Positions 1 to 7,179 of a DNA stretch of 14,421 nt are shown here, piece by piece; position 1 is the first letter of the stretch, and the number at the start of each line of letters is the position of its first letter. A program made the translations under genes and the position numbers. Location: the NCBI GenBank assembly GCA_964345075.1, contig CAYFPS010000039.1, positions 1 to 14,421 of the forward strand, given 5' to 3'. A model generated the notes under the pieces. That model had not been told where the DNA came from and ran no database searches. It worked only from the letters and a program-made list of their open reading frames with translations. This DNA is from CAYFPS01 sp964345075 (lineage in GTDB: Bacteria; CAIWAD01).

Positions 1-1992
1 TTTGATGAAAAGGGTAAGCGAATCGGTGGAGCACTACTTACTGCAGTTGTAACAGTGAAGAAAGGCGAACGTGGGCGAAGTTATAGACTGCCATTGGACA
101 AGGACTACAAAGCTGTTTATACAAGTCAGCAAGTTCTGTTGAAAACACTGAGTAAATGGAAAAGAAGTGCAAAGCAGTCTATATGTCCCTTTCCTGATGA
201 ACTAACTCCTTCAAAAGACACTCATCGCGCAGTTGGAAGCCAAACACCCCTATACGGGATAAATAGGTGGGAAAACCTATTCACAGCTAGGCAAAAAGTC
301 TATCTATCGGGCCTGGTCAGTTCATTGAGTAATCTCGCAAGCCCACAGTTGCAAAACATTGCGGCACTGTGCGTAAGTAAAATGGTTGATATGAATAATA
401 GCTTTTCGAGTTGGCAAAATCATGCGGAGATTCCTGCACATATGCTAACTCGTTATGCACTGGCAATGAAATGGGATTTCGCTGAAGCAATACCAGTTGT
501 AGGCTCTAGTGGTTCGCCTGAGAGTTCAATTACCAGGACAATTGAAGCATTACCACCCTACACCGTAATTCATCAGTCGGGCCAGGTTCAATCTGCTGAT
601 GCGACAGAGCATCCATTGCCTGATCAGGCTGCTTCAGTATGGTTTACCGACCCTCCATATTACGATGCAGTTCCCTACGCCGATATTTCAGACTTCTTTT
701 ACGTATGGCTGAAAAGGGCACTGCCTGGACATCCATTATTGCGTGACCCATTTAATGGTGAAAACGTACTTTCGCACAAATGCCGTGAAGCTGTACAATG
801 CGAGAAGGTTAAAGACCAGTTCGGTGCTAAGAAGGACAGGGAGCACTATGAGTCCGCAATGTCAAAGTCCTTCTCAGAGGGGCGAAGAGTATTGCGTGAA
901 GATGGAATTGGTTCTGTTGTCTTTGCACATAAATCCACGGAAGGCTGGGAAGCACTTCTATCTGGCATGATCAAAGGTGGATGGACAATCACAGGTTCAT
1001 GGCCAATTGCAACAGAAATGGGATCACGGCTCAATGCTCGTGACAATTCCTCTTTGGCAACAAGCGTTCATCTAGTGACACGTCCACGCAATGAAAATGC
1101 AGAGGTTGGCGATTGGGCAGCTGTGCTTCGAGAATTGCCCAAAAGGGTTACTACGTGGATCGAGCGACTGCAGAAGGAAGGCATTCGCGGTGCGGATTTG
1201 GTATTCGCTTGCATTGGCCCAGCACTGGAAATCTTCAGTCGATACTCAAATGTTGAAACAGCCGAAGGTACCGAAGTCGGGCTACCTGAATACCTTGAGA
1301 AGGTCTGGGAAGTGGTTGGCCGGGCAGCCCTGGAACGCGTGCTCGGCAACAAGCAAGCAGGAGCGCTTGAAGAAGATGCACGTCTGGTGGCCTTGTTCCT
1401 TTGGACGCTGCAAAGTACGGATGCGCCCAGCAGCAACGGTGATGGTGCGGATGATTTCGAAGCCGTAGCTCGTAAGGCCGCCAAAGGCTTCAGCCTACCC
1501 TACGACGTGGTGCGACGTTTTGCCCAGCCGATGGGCATCGACCTGGATCTCTGGACCAAGCGGGTGATCAACCAGGACAAGGGCATTGTACGCCTGATGC
1601 CGGTTGCCGAGCGTGCCAAGGCTTTGTTTGGTGATGTGGGTGTGTCCGGGGCGGCAGACTGGATCGTGAGCGACCCGAACCCCAACCTGCAGGGTGTTCT
1701 GTTCCCTGACATGGACAGCGAAGTGACCGTCAGGAAGGGGAAAGGCAGCAAGGCGCTGCAGGGAGATGAGGTCGAGCTGAAGAAGCATAATGCCACAACT
1801 CTGGATCGTGTCCACGCTGCCATGCTCCTGCAAGCCAGTGGGCAGGCCCATGCCCTGCGCAAACTGCTCGCCGCAGAAGTGGATCGAGGTCCCGACTTCA
1901 TTCGCCTGGCCAATGCTCTGTCTGCCCTCTATCCGATGGGCGCTGAGGAGAAGCGACTGCTGGACGCCATGCTATTGGCCGTGCCGAGATAA
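1..1992 (+). CDS. DUF1156-type DNA methyltransferase, C-terminal part (5'-truncated by window edge)
   Basis: The reading frame is open from base 1 without a stop, so the gene starts to the left. 663 residues are visible; from memory the family is about 900-1000 residues, so roughly the N-terminal third, including the DUF1156 domain itself, is missing. The amino-methyltransferase motif IV DPPY lies at 649-660 (visible residues 217-220), followed by YDAVPYADISDFFYVWLKR, the form usual in this family. That motif fits transfer of a methyl group from S-adenosylmethionine to adenine N6 or cytosine N4. The C-terminus (TTLDRVHAAMLLQASG ... LSALYPMGAEEKRLLDAML) is also typical. The next gene begins 5 bp after the stop. 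Family knowledge links DUF1156 methylases with DUF499 ATPases and helicases in predicted defence modules. The first ~1.1 kb is clearly AT-richer than the rest of the gene. Target base and sequence are not deducible. Confidence 0.88.
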   Translation, partial: FDEKGKRIGGALLTAVVTVKKGERGRSYRLPLDKDYKAVYTSQQVLLKTLSKWKRSAKQSICPFPDELTPSKDTHRAVGSQTPLYGINRWENLFTARQKVYLSGLVSSLSNLASPQLQNIAALCVSKMVDMNNSFSSWQNHAEIPAHMLTRYALAMKWDFAEAIPVVGSSGSPESSITRTIEALPPYTVIHQSGQVQSADATEHPLPDQAASVWFTDPPYYDAVPYADISDFFYVWLKRALPGHPLLRDPFNGENVLSHKCREAVQCEKVKDQFGAKKDREHYESAMSKSFSEGRRVLREDGIGSVVFAHKSTEGWEALLSGMIKGGWTITGSWPIATEMGSRLNARDNSSLATSVHLVTRPRNENAEVGDWAAVLRELPKRVTTWIERLQKEGIRGADLVFACIGPALEIFSRYSNVETAEGTEVGLPEYLEKVWEVVGRAALERVLGNKQAGALEEDARLVALFLWTLQSTDAPSSNGDGADDFEAVARKAAKGFSLPYDVVRRFAQPMGIDLDLWTKRVINQDKGIVRLMPVAERAKALFGDVGVSGAADWIVSDPNPNLQGVLFPDMDSEVTVRKGKGSKALQGDEVELKKHNATTLDRVHAAMLLQASGQAHALRKLLAAEVDRGPDFIRLANALSALYPMGAEEKRLLDAMLLAVPR

Positions 1993-1997
1993 GCACG

Positions 1998-2981
1998 ATG
2001 GTGATGGACCTTCAGCAGCCAGCCGTGTGGCAAGTTTCGAGCGGGCCGGTGGATCGGCCCTACGCAGAGCTGTTCCTGGAACATGGCGTAGCGCTGATTG
2101 GGGACGGCAATACTGGTCCCTGGTCCAAGGGAACGGATCGGTGTGAAAAGCATGTCTGTCGCTTTGCGGAAGACCTTCGCATAGGTGACCTGCTCTTGCT
2201 CCGAAGCTGCATCGACACAGTGATTGCGGTTGGACTGGTAGCCGGTGAGTACGAGTTCCTTGATACATTCGATGACGTGCAGGGTTGGGACCTGTGCCAT
2301 GCACGTCGTGTACGATGGCTTCGCCTGCCTGAGCCCTTCCACTTTGACCAGGGCGTTTTCGGGGCGCACCCTCGCCGTATCGCCCAGGTAAGGAACACGG
2401 AGGCTGTGAGTTTTGCCCGCAGCTTCCTTGTGTCCGGATTGGACCGGTGGCAGGAAGCCCCCTTGCCTCCCTTGCCAAGCCCTGAGCCTGAGCTTGATTC
2501 CGTGCCTGAAGAGCTGCGGTCCATCGTTGGCCTGGCGCACGATCTTCATGGCTTGTATGCCGACGAGGATGGCTTTGGTGTGCGCCCGAACGAGAATGAA
2601 ATGACCGCGCACTTTGTCGTTCCCTTTCTGAGGGCTTTAGGCTGGCCCCAGGAACAGATTGGCGTGGAATGGAAGCGGGTGGATGTCGCCCTGTTTTCAG
2701 CCTTTCCCCGGAATCCTGCTACCTGTCGCTTCGTGATCGAGGTCAAGAAGCTCGACACGGGTTTGGACAAGGCCCGCCGTCAGGCTGAATCCTACGCCGA
2801 GGGCTTGGGAAGCAGCTGCGACATCATCGTGACGGACGGCTTTCGCTATCACTTGTTTGATCACAATCCACACCGTAGCCAGGTCGCTTACGCCAACCTG
2901 GTGCGGTTGAAGCAATCTTCGCTGGCGCTGTTTGAAAGACTGCGCTTTCCGCAAGGAGTCCAAGGATGCCCATCAACTTGA
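1998..2981 (+). CDS. PUA/EVE-like domain fused to HsdR_N-type PD-(D/E)xK nuclease
   Basis: This 327-residue protein appears to have two domains. Residues ~5-145 resemble a PUA/EVE-like fold: a GVALIG stretch, then LRIGDLLLLRS, then HARRVRWL. Such folds often read modified bases in DNA or RNA. A proline-rich linker lies at ~154-170. Residues ~195-315 resemble the N-terminal nuclease domain of type I restriction R subunits: a candidate E201, then VDVALF with D229, then FVIEVKKL with E248 and K250, and Q262 in RRQAESYAEGLG. Together these form a PD-(D/E)xK active site. A modification-dependent nuclease is inferred. ATG at 1998 is used; ATG at 2004 is an equally plausible start, and the ribosome-binding site is weak (GAGA at 1986-1989). 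The 3' end overlaps the DUF499 gene by 16 bp. The helicase/motor part of a full HsdR is absent, so translocation would have to come from a partner. Confidence 0.8.
   Translation: MVMDLQQPAVWQVSSGPVDRPYAELFLEHGVALIGDGNTGPWSKGTDRCEKHVCRFAEDLRIGDLLLLRSCIDTVIAVGLVAGEYEFLDTFDDVQGWDLCHARRVRWLRLPEPFHFDQGVFGAHPRRIAQVRNTEAVSFARSFLVSGLDRWQEAPLPPLPSPEPELDSVPEELRSIVGLAHDLHGLYADEDGFGVRPNENEMTAHFVVPFLRALGWPQEQIGVEWKRVDVALFSAFPRNPATCRFVIEVKKLDTGLDKARRQAESYAEGLGSSCDIIVTDGFRYHLFDHNPHRSQVAYANLVRLKQSSLALFERLRFPQGVQGCPST
2953..2958 (+). promoter_or_regulatory. Ribosome-binding site fixing the DUF499 gene start
   Basis: AAGGAG lies 7 nt before the ATG at 2966, inside the end of the nuclease gene. It supports ATG 2966 as the true start and indicates translational coupling of the two genes through their 16-bp overlap. 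Confidence 0.75.
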
Positions 2982-5761
2982 AGCCCTGGTACCATGTCAC
3001 CACGCCACGCAAGGAAGTGCGTGAAGGACGTTCCTTCAATCCGGACGAGTTCGCGATTCATCTGGAGCAGGTGGTTGGAGGAACGGCTCCCGAGGACTAC
3101 CGCGACACCGTGCAGTTTTTCTCCCGAACAAGTTTCACACGCGCCCTGCGCGAGCACGCTGGGATGGTGCTGCGCCGCCTGGCGGGAGAGACAAGCAACA
3201 CTGCTCCTGTGATGACGCTTGTCACGCAGTTTGGTGGCGGCAAGACCCACACCCTGACCGCCCTCTACCACATGGCGACGGCAGGGGAAATGGTCAACGA
3301 GATCGATGGTGTGAAGGAGCTCTTGAACCAGGCGGGACTAAAAAAAGCACCCCAGGCGAAAGTGGCGTGTTTCGTTGGCAATTCGTGGGATCCACGAGAA
3401 GGTCGTGAGACGCCGTGGATCGATTTGGCCAGGCAGCTGGCAGGAGACAAGGGCGTTGCCGAATTGGGCAAGGATGCGCTGGATACACCCCCCGGAACCG
3501 AATCCCTGAGCCGTGTCTTCGCCGCAGCCGAGGCTCCTGTTCTTGTGCTCTTCGATGAAGTGCTGAACTACGTCAACCGGCATCGCAAACAGGCAGACCA
3601 GTTCCATTCCTTCATCCAGAACCTGACGGTGGCCATGACGGGCACGACGCATGGGGCGGCAGTCATCAGCCTTCCTCGCAGCCAGGTGGAAATGAGTGAG
3701 TTTGATATTGCCTGGCAGGATAAAATCACCAAAGTCGTGCGCCGTGTGGCAAAGGACCTGATCGCGAACGACGAATCGGAAATCGGCGAAGTTGTCCGCA
3801 AGCGCCTGTTTGATGATTTGGGCGATTACAAAGAACGAGCAAAGGTCTGCAAAGCCTATGCGGACTGGTGCTTCGAACGGCGTGCACAGCTTCCCCCAGA
3901 ATGGACGGCCGTGGATACGGCCAGTACGGAAGCCAAAGCGCGGGAGAACCTACGTGCCCGCTTTGAAGCGTGCTATCCCTTTCATCCAGCGACTCTGTCC
4001 GTGTTTCAACGCAAGTGGCAGGCGCTGAGCCAGTTCCAGCAAACGCGCGGTACCCTGGCCATGCTCGCCCAGTGGATCTCCTGGGCGCAAAAGGACGGAT
4101 TCAAGAAGGCGCGGACGGAACCCCTGATCACGCTGGGCTCGGCACCCCTTGATGTGTCTGAGTTTCGCAGTGTGGTTCTGGGGCAGCTTGGTGAATCACG
4201 TCTGGTCGCTGCCATTGACGCCGACATTGCTGGAGCACAAGCCCATTCAAAAGCACTTGATGCAGATACAAAGGGATCACTGAAGGACATCCATCGCAGA
4301 CTTGGTGCCGCAGTGTTGTTTGAATCGTCCGGCGGGCAGGTAGACAAAGTGGCTCACCTCCCGGATCTGCGCTTTGCGCTGGGCGAACCGGAAGTAGACA
4401 CAACATCTGTAGACAATGCAGCCCTCGCCCTGGAGGATCGGGCCTATTTCCTTCGGCGCGTCGGTACGGATGGCTTCCGCATCAGCCACACACCAACGAT
4501 GAAAAAGGTTGTCAGTGACCGTCGCGCCTCGCTGGACGAGGAGACCGAGATTGTTCCGGCAATGCGAGCTCTTGTGCAGAAGGAGTTCGACAAAGGGGCA
4601 AGCATTCCTCGCATCCTGTTCCCCAAAGACAGCCCGTCCATTCCTGATTCGCCGAGGCTTACCCTTGTTGTGGCCGACCCTGAAAAGGAATGGCAGGAGA
4701 GCGGGAACGTATACAACGAGGTGGCATCCTGGACACGGAACCGTGGATCTGGGGCACGATTGTATCCTGGTGCACTCGTGTGGGTGCTGAAGAAGCCGGG
4801 ACGCGGTCTGCATGACAAGGTGACAAACTGGCTGGCTTGGCTGCGCGTTGACAAGGAAGTCAAGAACGGAACCCTGGGAAGCAGTTTCGATCCGGCAGAT
4901 CACGCTGATCTGAAGTCCAAAGTATCCGACGCAGAGAGTGCGGCACGAGACGAAGTCTGGGCCGATTACATCCATGTTGCACTTGATGACGGCAAGGGCA
5001 AAGGCGGGCTGGAGACCATCAACTTGGGTGCCGGGCATTCCAGCAGTGGTGAAAGCCTGTGTGGGCGTGTGATCACGGCATTGAAGTCAAGCGCCCTGCT
5101 GAATGAATCCGTCGGAGCCGGATACCTGGATCGCAATTGGCCACCAGCACTGAAGGCCGAGGGGGCTTGGCCACTGTCCAGCCTTCGTCAGTGCTTTCTG
5201 GATGGATCCTTGACCCGTTTGGCCGATCCTGATTCAGTGCTTCGCAGCAAGATTGTCGAGTTTGTCGGGAAAGGAGAGTTCGGGCTCGCTTCCGGTAGCA
5301 AGGCTGGAGGTGGCTACGAACGGGTCTGGTTTGAACAATCGATTGGCACGGACGAAGTCACCTTTGAAGCAGGTGTCTTCCTGCTGCAGAAGCAACGAGC
5401 GAAGGAGTTGGTCGCCCCAGCGCCGCCGGAACCAGCCAAGCCCGCAGATCCAGTTCCTCCAACTGGCGGAGATACTGGCCAACCCACACCGCCTGCACCT
5501 GGGCCTGCGGATCCTCCGTCACCAGCTGGAACAAAGAAGAAGATTCGTGTTCACGGCGAGGTTCCAGTCGAACTCTGGAACCGGCTGGGCACGAAACTGC
5601 TGCCCAAAATGAAGTCTGGTCAGGGCTTGAGGGTTGGAATTGACCTGGTCGTGACAGCGGATGATTCGGTAGCTGCTGCTCTGGTGAATGACGTGCAGCA
5701 GATCCTGATTGACTTTGGCATCAGCGACAAGGCGGGTGTTGAAGAGACGGATGGGGAGTAG
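2966..5761 (+). CDS. DUF499 family AAA-type ATPase
   Basis: 931 residues, in the size range of DUF499 proteins. The family is a predicted P-loop ATPase found next to DUF1156 methylases in defence islands; its exact role is not established to my knowledge. The Walker A motif is TLVTQFGGGKTHTL with the GGGKT at residues 90-94. The Walker B motif is VLVLFDEVLNYV with D197 and E198. After the ATPase core come long charged stretches, then a proline-rich low-complexity linker at ~817-856 and a compact C-terminal domain of ~75 residues beginning KKKIRVHGEVPVELW. The start is fixed by AAGGAG 7 nt upstream. It probably acts with the methylase and nuclease as an ATP-driven assembly or remodelling subunit on DNA (inference). 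The ORF ends with TAG, and an 86-bp gap follows before the next gene. Confidence 0.88.
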   Translation: MPINLKPWYHVTTPRKEVREGRSFNPDEFAIHLEQVVGGTAPEDYRDTVQFFSRTSFTRALREHAGMVLRRLAGETSNTAPVMTLVTQFGGGKTHTLTALYHMATAGEMVNEIDGVKELLNQAGLKKAPQAKVACFVGNSWDPREGRETPWIDLARQLAGDKGVAELGKDALDTPPGTESLSRVFAAAEAPVLVLFDEVLNYVNRHRKQADQFHSFIQNLTVAMTGTTHGAAVISLPRSQVEMSEFDIAWQDKITKVVRRVAKDLIANDESEIGEVVRKRLFDDLGDYKERAKVCKAYADWCFERRAQLPPEWTAVDTASTEAKARENLRARFEACYPFHPATLSVFQRKWQALSQFQQTRGTLAMLAQWISWAQKDGFKKARTEPLITLGSAPLDVSEFRSVVLGQLGESRLVAAIDADIAGAQAHSKALDADTKGSLKDIHRRLGAAVLFESSGGQVDKVAHLPDLRFALGEPEVDTTSVDNAALALEDRAYFLRRVGTDGFRISHTPTMKKVVSDRRASLDEETEIVPAMRALVQKEFDKGASIPRILFPKDSPSIPDSPRLTLVVADPEKEWQESGNVYNEVASWTRNRGSGARLYPGALVWVLKKPGRGLHDKVTNWLAWLRVDKEVKNGTLGSSFDPADHADLKSKVSDAESAARDEVWADYIHVALDDGKGKGGLETINLGAGHSSSGESLCGRVITALKSSALLNESVGAGYLDRNWPPALKAEGAWPLSSLRQCFLDGSLTRLADPDSVLRSKIVEFVGKGEFGLASGSKAGGGYERVWFEQSIGTDEVTFEAGVFLLQKQRAKELVAPAPPEPAKPADPVPPTGGDTGQPTPPAPGPADPPSPAGTKKKIRVHGEVPVELWNRLGTKLLPKMKSGQGLRVGIDLVVTADDSVAAALVNDVQQILIDFGISDKAGVEETDGE

Positions 5762-5847
5762 GGGTACGATGAGAATTACTCGAGATGCTTCAATCCTGTA
5801 ACAAGCTCGAATAAAGCCCTACCAAGAGTAAGATCGGGGGTATTCAG
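5762..5847 (+). other. Intergenic gap between the DUF499 and SIR2 genes
   Basis: This is the only gap longer than 12 bp between the plus-strand genes. Base composition drops to AT-rich here and stays low into the SIR2 gene. I see no convincing sigma70 promoter and no hairpin followed by a T-run. The DUF499 frame stays open for about 45 codons past its TAG, and two tiny ATG frames of about ten codons (from 5769 and 5785) end within the gap; none looks like a gene. A GGGGG at 5836-5840, 7 nt before ATG 5848, is the likely ribosome-binding site of the SIR2 gene. The gap marks the border between the methylase module and the SIR2-HerA-SbcDC module. Confidence 0.6.
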
Positions 5848-7179
5848 ATGGACCAATGGGGAACGCACGTATATCGAATCGGGCCAGAGGAAGAGCTGAA
5901 TGCACAAAATCCAGAAACGACAATTGACAGTCAGCGAAAGCTCATTGAACCTTGGCTTACTGCAGTTTTCCAAAGTGAACACCTAGCTCTTCTGCTTGGT
6001 AGCGGCTTTACAAAAGCAGTTGCCTTTCAGGCTGGGACTAGTGCAGCCGACATGGCTTGTGACTATGATGGCTTTCCCCTGAATGGCAGGCTGAGAGAAG
6101 CCGCCCAACAGGCTGCTGTAGCCATGGGAAGAGGAGAAGCAAACATTGAGGATCAGATAAGGGCTGCAATTGCGCTGGCAAATGGATTAAAGATTTTGGG
6201 TGCCAAACGTCACATAGACGTGAAATCGGCTCTTGATGCTGTGTTCCAAAAATTTCTGAACAGCATATCCAAAGCCGAGCGAGATCTGAAGTCAGCAGTC
6301 GAAAGATGCGCTGTACCTGAACCTGCGGATGCCGATCCTGAGGTCTACGAAGAATCCGGGGATAAAGTGTCGGAGAAGCTCGATCCGCTAGTCATGCTTG
6401 TTTCATTCCTGCTTAGCTTCTCTAGCCGGACGGCAACAAGAGAGCGACTCCATGTATTCACAACCAACTACGACCGACTTATCGAGTATGGTGCTGATCT
6501 AGCAGGTTTGCATTTGCTTGACAGATTTGTCGGTAGCCTTGAGCCGCTATTCAGGTCTTCGCGCCTTGATATTGATATGCACTACAACCCACCTGGTATA
6601 CGTGGTGAGCCACGCTATCTGGAAGGCGTTGTCCGTCTTACCAAGCTACATGGATCTTTAGACTGGGTTTACCGAAGGGGCTTCGTAAGAAAGGTTGGTC
6701 TACCTTTTGGACCGCAGGACAATCATCCGGCTTTCAACGACCAACCAGGCGATTCAGTGATGATCTACCCGAACTCTGCCAAAGACCGGGAGACATCCGA
6801 ATACCCCTACGTCGAGCTGTTCCGCGATTATGCGGCTGCGGTCTGTCGCCCGAACTCGGTACTTGTCACCTATGGCTATGGCTTTGGTGACGAGCACATC
6901 AACCGCACCATAGCCGACATGCTGACGATTCCATCGACGCATCTGGTCATTATCTCCTTCGGGGATGAAGGCGGTCGAATCAGCTCCTTCTGCAAACACG
7001 TCGGAAGAAAGGCACAGATCTCGTTATTGATCGGTCCGCATTTTGGGAACATGTCGACCTTGGTCGAAAACTACCTTCCGAAGCCCGCAATAGACCGCAT
7101 CACCATCCGGCAGTCCGAATTGCTTCGAAACCGGGGCTGGGAACCATCCTCCCATAAAGACGAGGGCGATGAGGAATGA
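5848..7179 (+). CDS. SIR2-family NADase-like defence protein
   Basis: 443 residues with a SIR2-like Rossmann domain at about residues 43-395. The NAD-binding glycine motif LLLGSGFTKAV is at 48-58. VFTTNYDRLIE at 203-213 carries the catalytic-type N207. KLHGSLDW at 266-273 carries H268, and YGYGFGDEHIN at 342-352 is a late motif typical of SIR2_2-like proteins. Defence SIR2 proteins hydrolyse NAD+ and cause abortive infection; both residues usually essential (Asn and His) are present, so an active enzyme is expected. No signal peptide or membrane segment is seen, so it should be cytoplasmic. ATG 5848 is the first start after an in-frame TAA at about 5812. The gene ends in an ATGA overlap with herA, as in two-gene SIR2-HerA (Nezha) systems. 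The 5' two thirds are AT-richer than the 3' end. Confidence 0.88.
   Translation: MDQWGTHVYRIGPEEELNAQNPETTIDSQRKLIEPWLTAVFQSEHLALLLGSGFTKAVAFQAGTSAADMACDYDGFPLNGRLREAAQQAAVAMGRGEANIEDQIRAAIALANGLKILGAKRHIDVKSALDAVFQKFLNSISKAERDLKSAVERCAVPEPADADPEVYEESGDKVSEKLDPLVMLVSFLLSFSSRTATRERLHVFTTNYDRLIEYGADLAGLHLLDRFVGSLEPLFRSSRLDIDMHYNPPGIRGEPRYLEGVVRLTKLHGSLDWVYRRGFVRKVGLPFGPQDNHPAFNDQPGDSVMIYPNSAKDRETSEYPYVELFRDYAAAVCRPNSVLVTYGYGFGDEHINRTIADMLTIPSTHLVIISFGDEGGRISSFCKHVGRKAQISLLIGPHFGNMSTLVENYLPKPAIDRITIRQSELLRNRGWEPSSHKDEGDEE
7176..7179 (+). promoter_or_regulatory. ATGA stop/start overlap coupling SIR2 and HerA translation
   Basis: The herA ATG (7176-7178) overlaps the SIR2 TGA (7177-7179). GAGGG at 7162-7166 lies 9 nt upstream; a closer GAGG at 7171-7174 is too near to serve. 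Such overlaps usually mean terminating ribosomes restart, giving linked synthesis of two subunits of one complex. Confidence 0.7.

Noticed and set aside
1929..2612. 227-codon minus-strand open frame across the nuclease gene
   Set aside because: Composition is atypical of a protein and it opposes the PUA/EVE-HsdR_N gene with its clear motifs.
4277..5038. 253-codon minus-strand open frame inside the DUF499 gene
   Set aside because: No recognisable domain; it lies fully opposite a well-supported ATPase gene and reads like a shadow of its codon bias.
5806..5834. TAAGAT as a -10 box for a SIR2-gene promoter
   Set aside because: Only 4 of 6 matches, no -35 box at proper spacing, and it would leave almost no untranslated leader.
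5762..5899. Readthrough extension of DUF499 past its TAG (about 45 codons)
   Set aside because: No context for recoding is visible, and the extension runs into the SIR2 gene in another frame.
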